Source: Cyanobacteria bacterium UBA9971
GTDB lineage: Bacteria; Cyanobacteriota; Vampirovibrionia; Gastranaerophilales; UBA9971
Length of the DNA stretch: 5,784 nt
Reading direction: 5' to 3'
NCBI GenBank assembly: GCA_003499955.1
Contig: DNRP01000059.1
Coordinates: 17,384-23,167, forward strand
The position numbers were made by a program, and so were the translations under genes. Positions 5,355 to 5,784 of this stretch are shown piece by piece. Numbering within the stretch: position 1 is the stretch's first letter; every line of letters begins with the position of its first letter. Under the pieces are notes generated by a model. The model had not been told where the DNA came from. It did not search any database and saw only the letters and a list, made by a program, of their open reading frames with translations.

Positions 5355-5784
5355 TTATGAGGAACTGCTGGTTCCAAGAAGTGCGAGTAATTGCGTAAGA
5401 ATATTAGAAGTATCAGTAGACCCGGAAGTGATACTGCTTGTTCCTGTCAACCCAAGAAGTTGCGTAAGAATATTAGAAGTATCAGTAGAGCCGGAAGTGG
5501 TACTGCTTGTTCCTGTTAACCCAAGAAGTTGCGTAAGAATATTAGAAGTATCAGTAGAGCCGGAAGTGGTACTGCTTGATAGCGACAGCAGCTGGCTGGT
5601 TTGATTTAAATAATTACTGGTATAACTATAAATACTATCTATATCTGAGAAAATTCCTTCAAGTCCTGTTCCTGCATAACTGGAAGACATGCTTCCAAAC
5701 AAACTTGAAGTAGTTCCGTATGAACTGCCGTAAGGATTGTAACTCGAAGTTGTTCCGTATGAACTGCCGTAAGGATTGTAACTC
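5355..5784 (-). CDS. Ser/Thr/Gly-rich low-complexity protein with 23-residue and 13-residue tandem repeats (N-terminus outside window)
   Basis: The frame is open through the right edge, so the protein is N-terminally truncated; 142 residues are visible. It begins with two copies of SYNPYGSSYGTTS (13 residues each), then a non-repeated stretch (about 27-70) with many Tyr and Ser. Three 23-residue units follow, each carrying GSTDTSNILTQLL; the last ends in ALLGTSSSS at the stop. No Cys, Lys, Arg or His and very few charged residues are visible. Such composition is common in surface or extracellular proteins, but no sorting signal is visible here and the N-terminus is missing. The repeat core SxDTS[SN][IM] also occurs at the C-terminus of the 222-aa protein. 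A TTG at 5702 could be read as a start, but the repeats continue upstream in frame and it has no ribosome site, so it is internal. Confidence 0.75.
   Translation of the reverse strand, partial: SYNPYGSSYGTTSSYNPYGSSYGTTSSLFGSMSSSYAGTGLEGIFSDIDSIYSYTSNYLNQTSQLLSLSSSTTSGSTDTSNILTQLLGLTGTSSTTSGSTDTSNILTQLLGLTGTSSITSGSTDTSNILTQLLALLGTSSSS
5371..5577. repeat. Three tandem copies of a 69-bp unit
   Basis: Units lie at 5371-5439, 5440-5508 and 5509-5577. The second and third differ at one base; the first, nearest the gene end, is more diverged in its first third. As 69 is a multiple of three, copy-number change would keep the reading frame and add or remove 23 residues. Confidence 0.95.
5707..5784. 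repeat. Two tandem copies of a 39-bp unit, running to the window edge
   Basis: Units at 5707-5745 and 5746-5784 differ at a single base (5712 against 5751) and encode the 13-residue repeat SYNPYGSSYGTTS. The window ends exactly at a unit boundary, so more copies may follow outside it. Confidence 0.93.

Noticed and set aside
5371..5577. Tandem repeats as a CRISPR array
   Set aside because: The repeats are directly adjacent with no unique spacers and lie in frame inside a coding sequence.
5700..5702. TTG start for the Ser/Thr-rich protein
   Set aside because: No ribosome site precedes it, and the 13-residue repeats continue in frame upstream to the window edge.

Overview
The window is AT-rich, with dense small genes, strong AAGGAG ribosome sites and compact hairpin terminators. 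The style of the proteins (a NarL-type regulator ending in a DRTQAAI segment, and proline-rich repeat proteins) resembles gut or host-associated non-photosynthetic Cyanobacteriota (Vampirovibrionia/Gastranaerophilales). That is an impression from composition and protein style, not a proven assignment; no rRNA or tRNA gene is present to settle it.

Layout: (1) Bases 1-1198, + strand: the C-terminal part of an MgtA/MgtB-type Mg2+-importing P-type ATPase, cut by the left edge. (2) Bases 1215-3535, - strand: a two-gene operon encoding a membrane sensor histidine kinase (556 aa) followed by a NarL/LuxR-type response regulator (217 aa), joined by a 4-base ATGA overlap. It converges on the ATPase gene with only 16 bases between the stop codons. 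(3) Bases 3753-4421 and 4697-5155, - strand: two paralogous, unrecognised proteins (222 and 152 aa) built from three and two copies of a ~43-residue helical repeat ending in LPQPPQ or LPAPP. Each has its own promoter region, strong ribosome site and hairpin terminator. (4) Bases 5355-5784, - strand: the C-terminal part of a Ser/Thr/Gly-rich low-complexity protein made of 23-residue and 13-residue tandem repeats, cut by the right edge.

The most interesting signal is regulatory. The same short palindrome next to an A-tract (A6-7, then TRACTCYNNRGAG on the - strand) lies upstream of the kinase-regulator operon and of both repeat-protein genes, in the same orientation. The copies before the kinase and before the 222-aa gene agree at 19 of 20 bases. 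This suggests one regulon, possibly controlled by the response regulator itself: an autoregulated two-component system driving a family of unusual Pro-rich repeat proteins. The Ser/Thr-rich protein may belong to the same set, because its repeat carries a DTS...Q-[IL]-[LM] motif that also ends the 222-aa protein. Its own promoter lies outside the window.

No gene-free stretch exceeds 300 bases. The gaps at 3536-3752, 4422-4696 and 5156-5354 hold the promoter/operator regions, terminators and inverted repeats listed below. No RNA gene, insertion sequence, CRISPR array or replication origin was seen.
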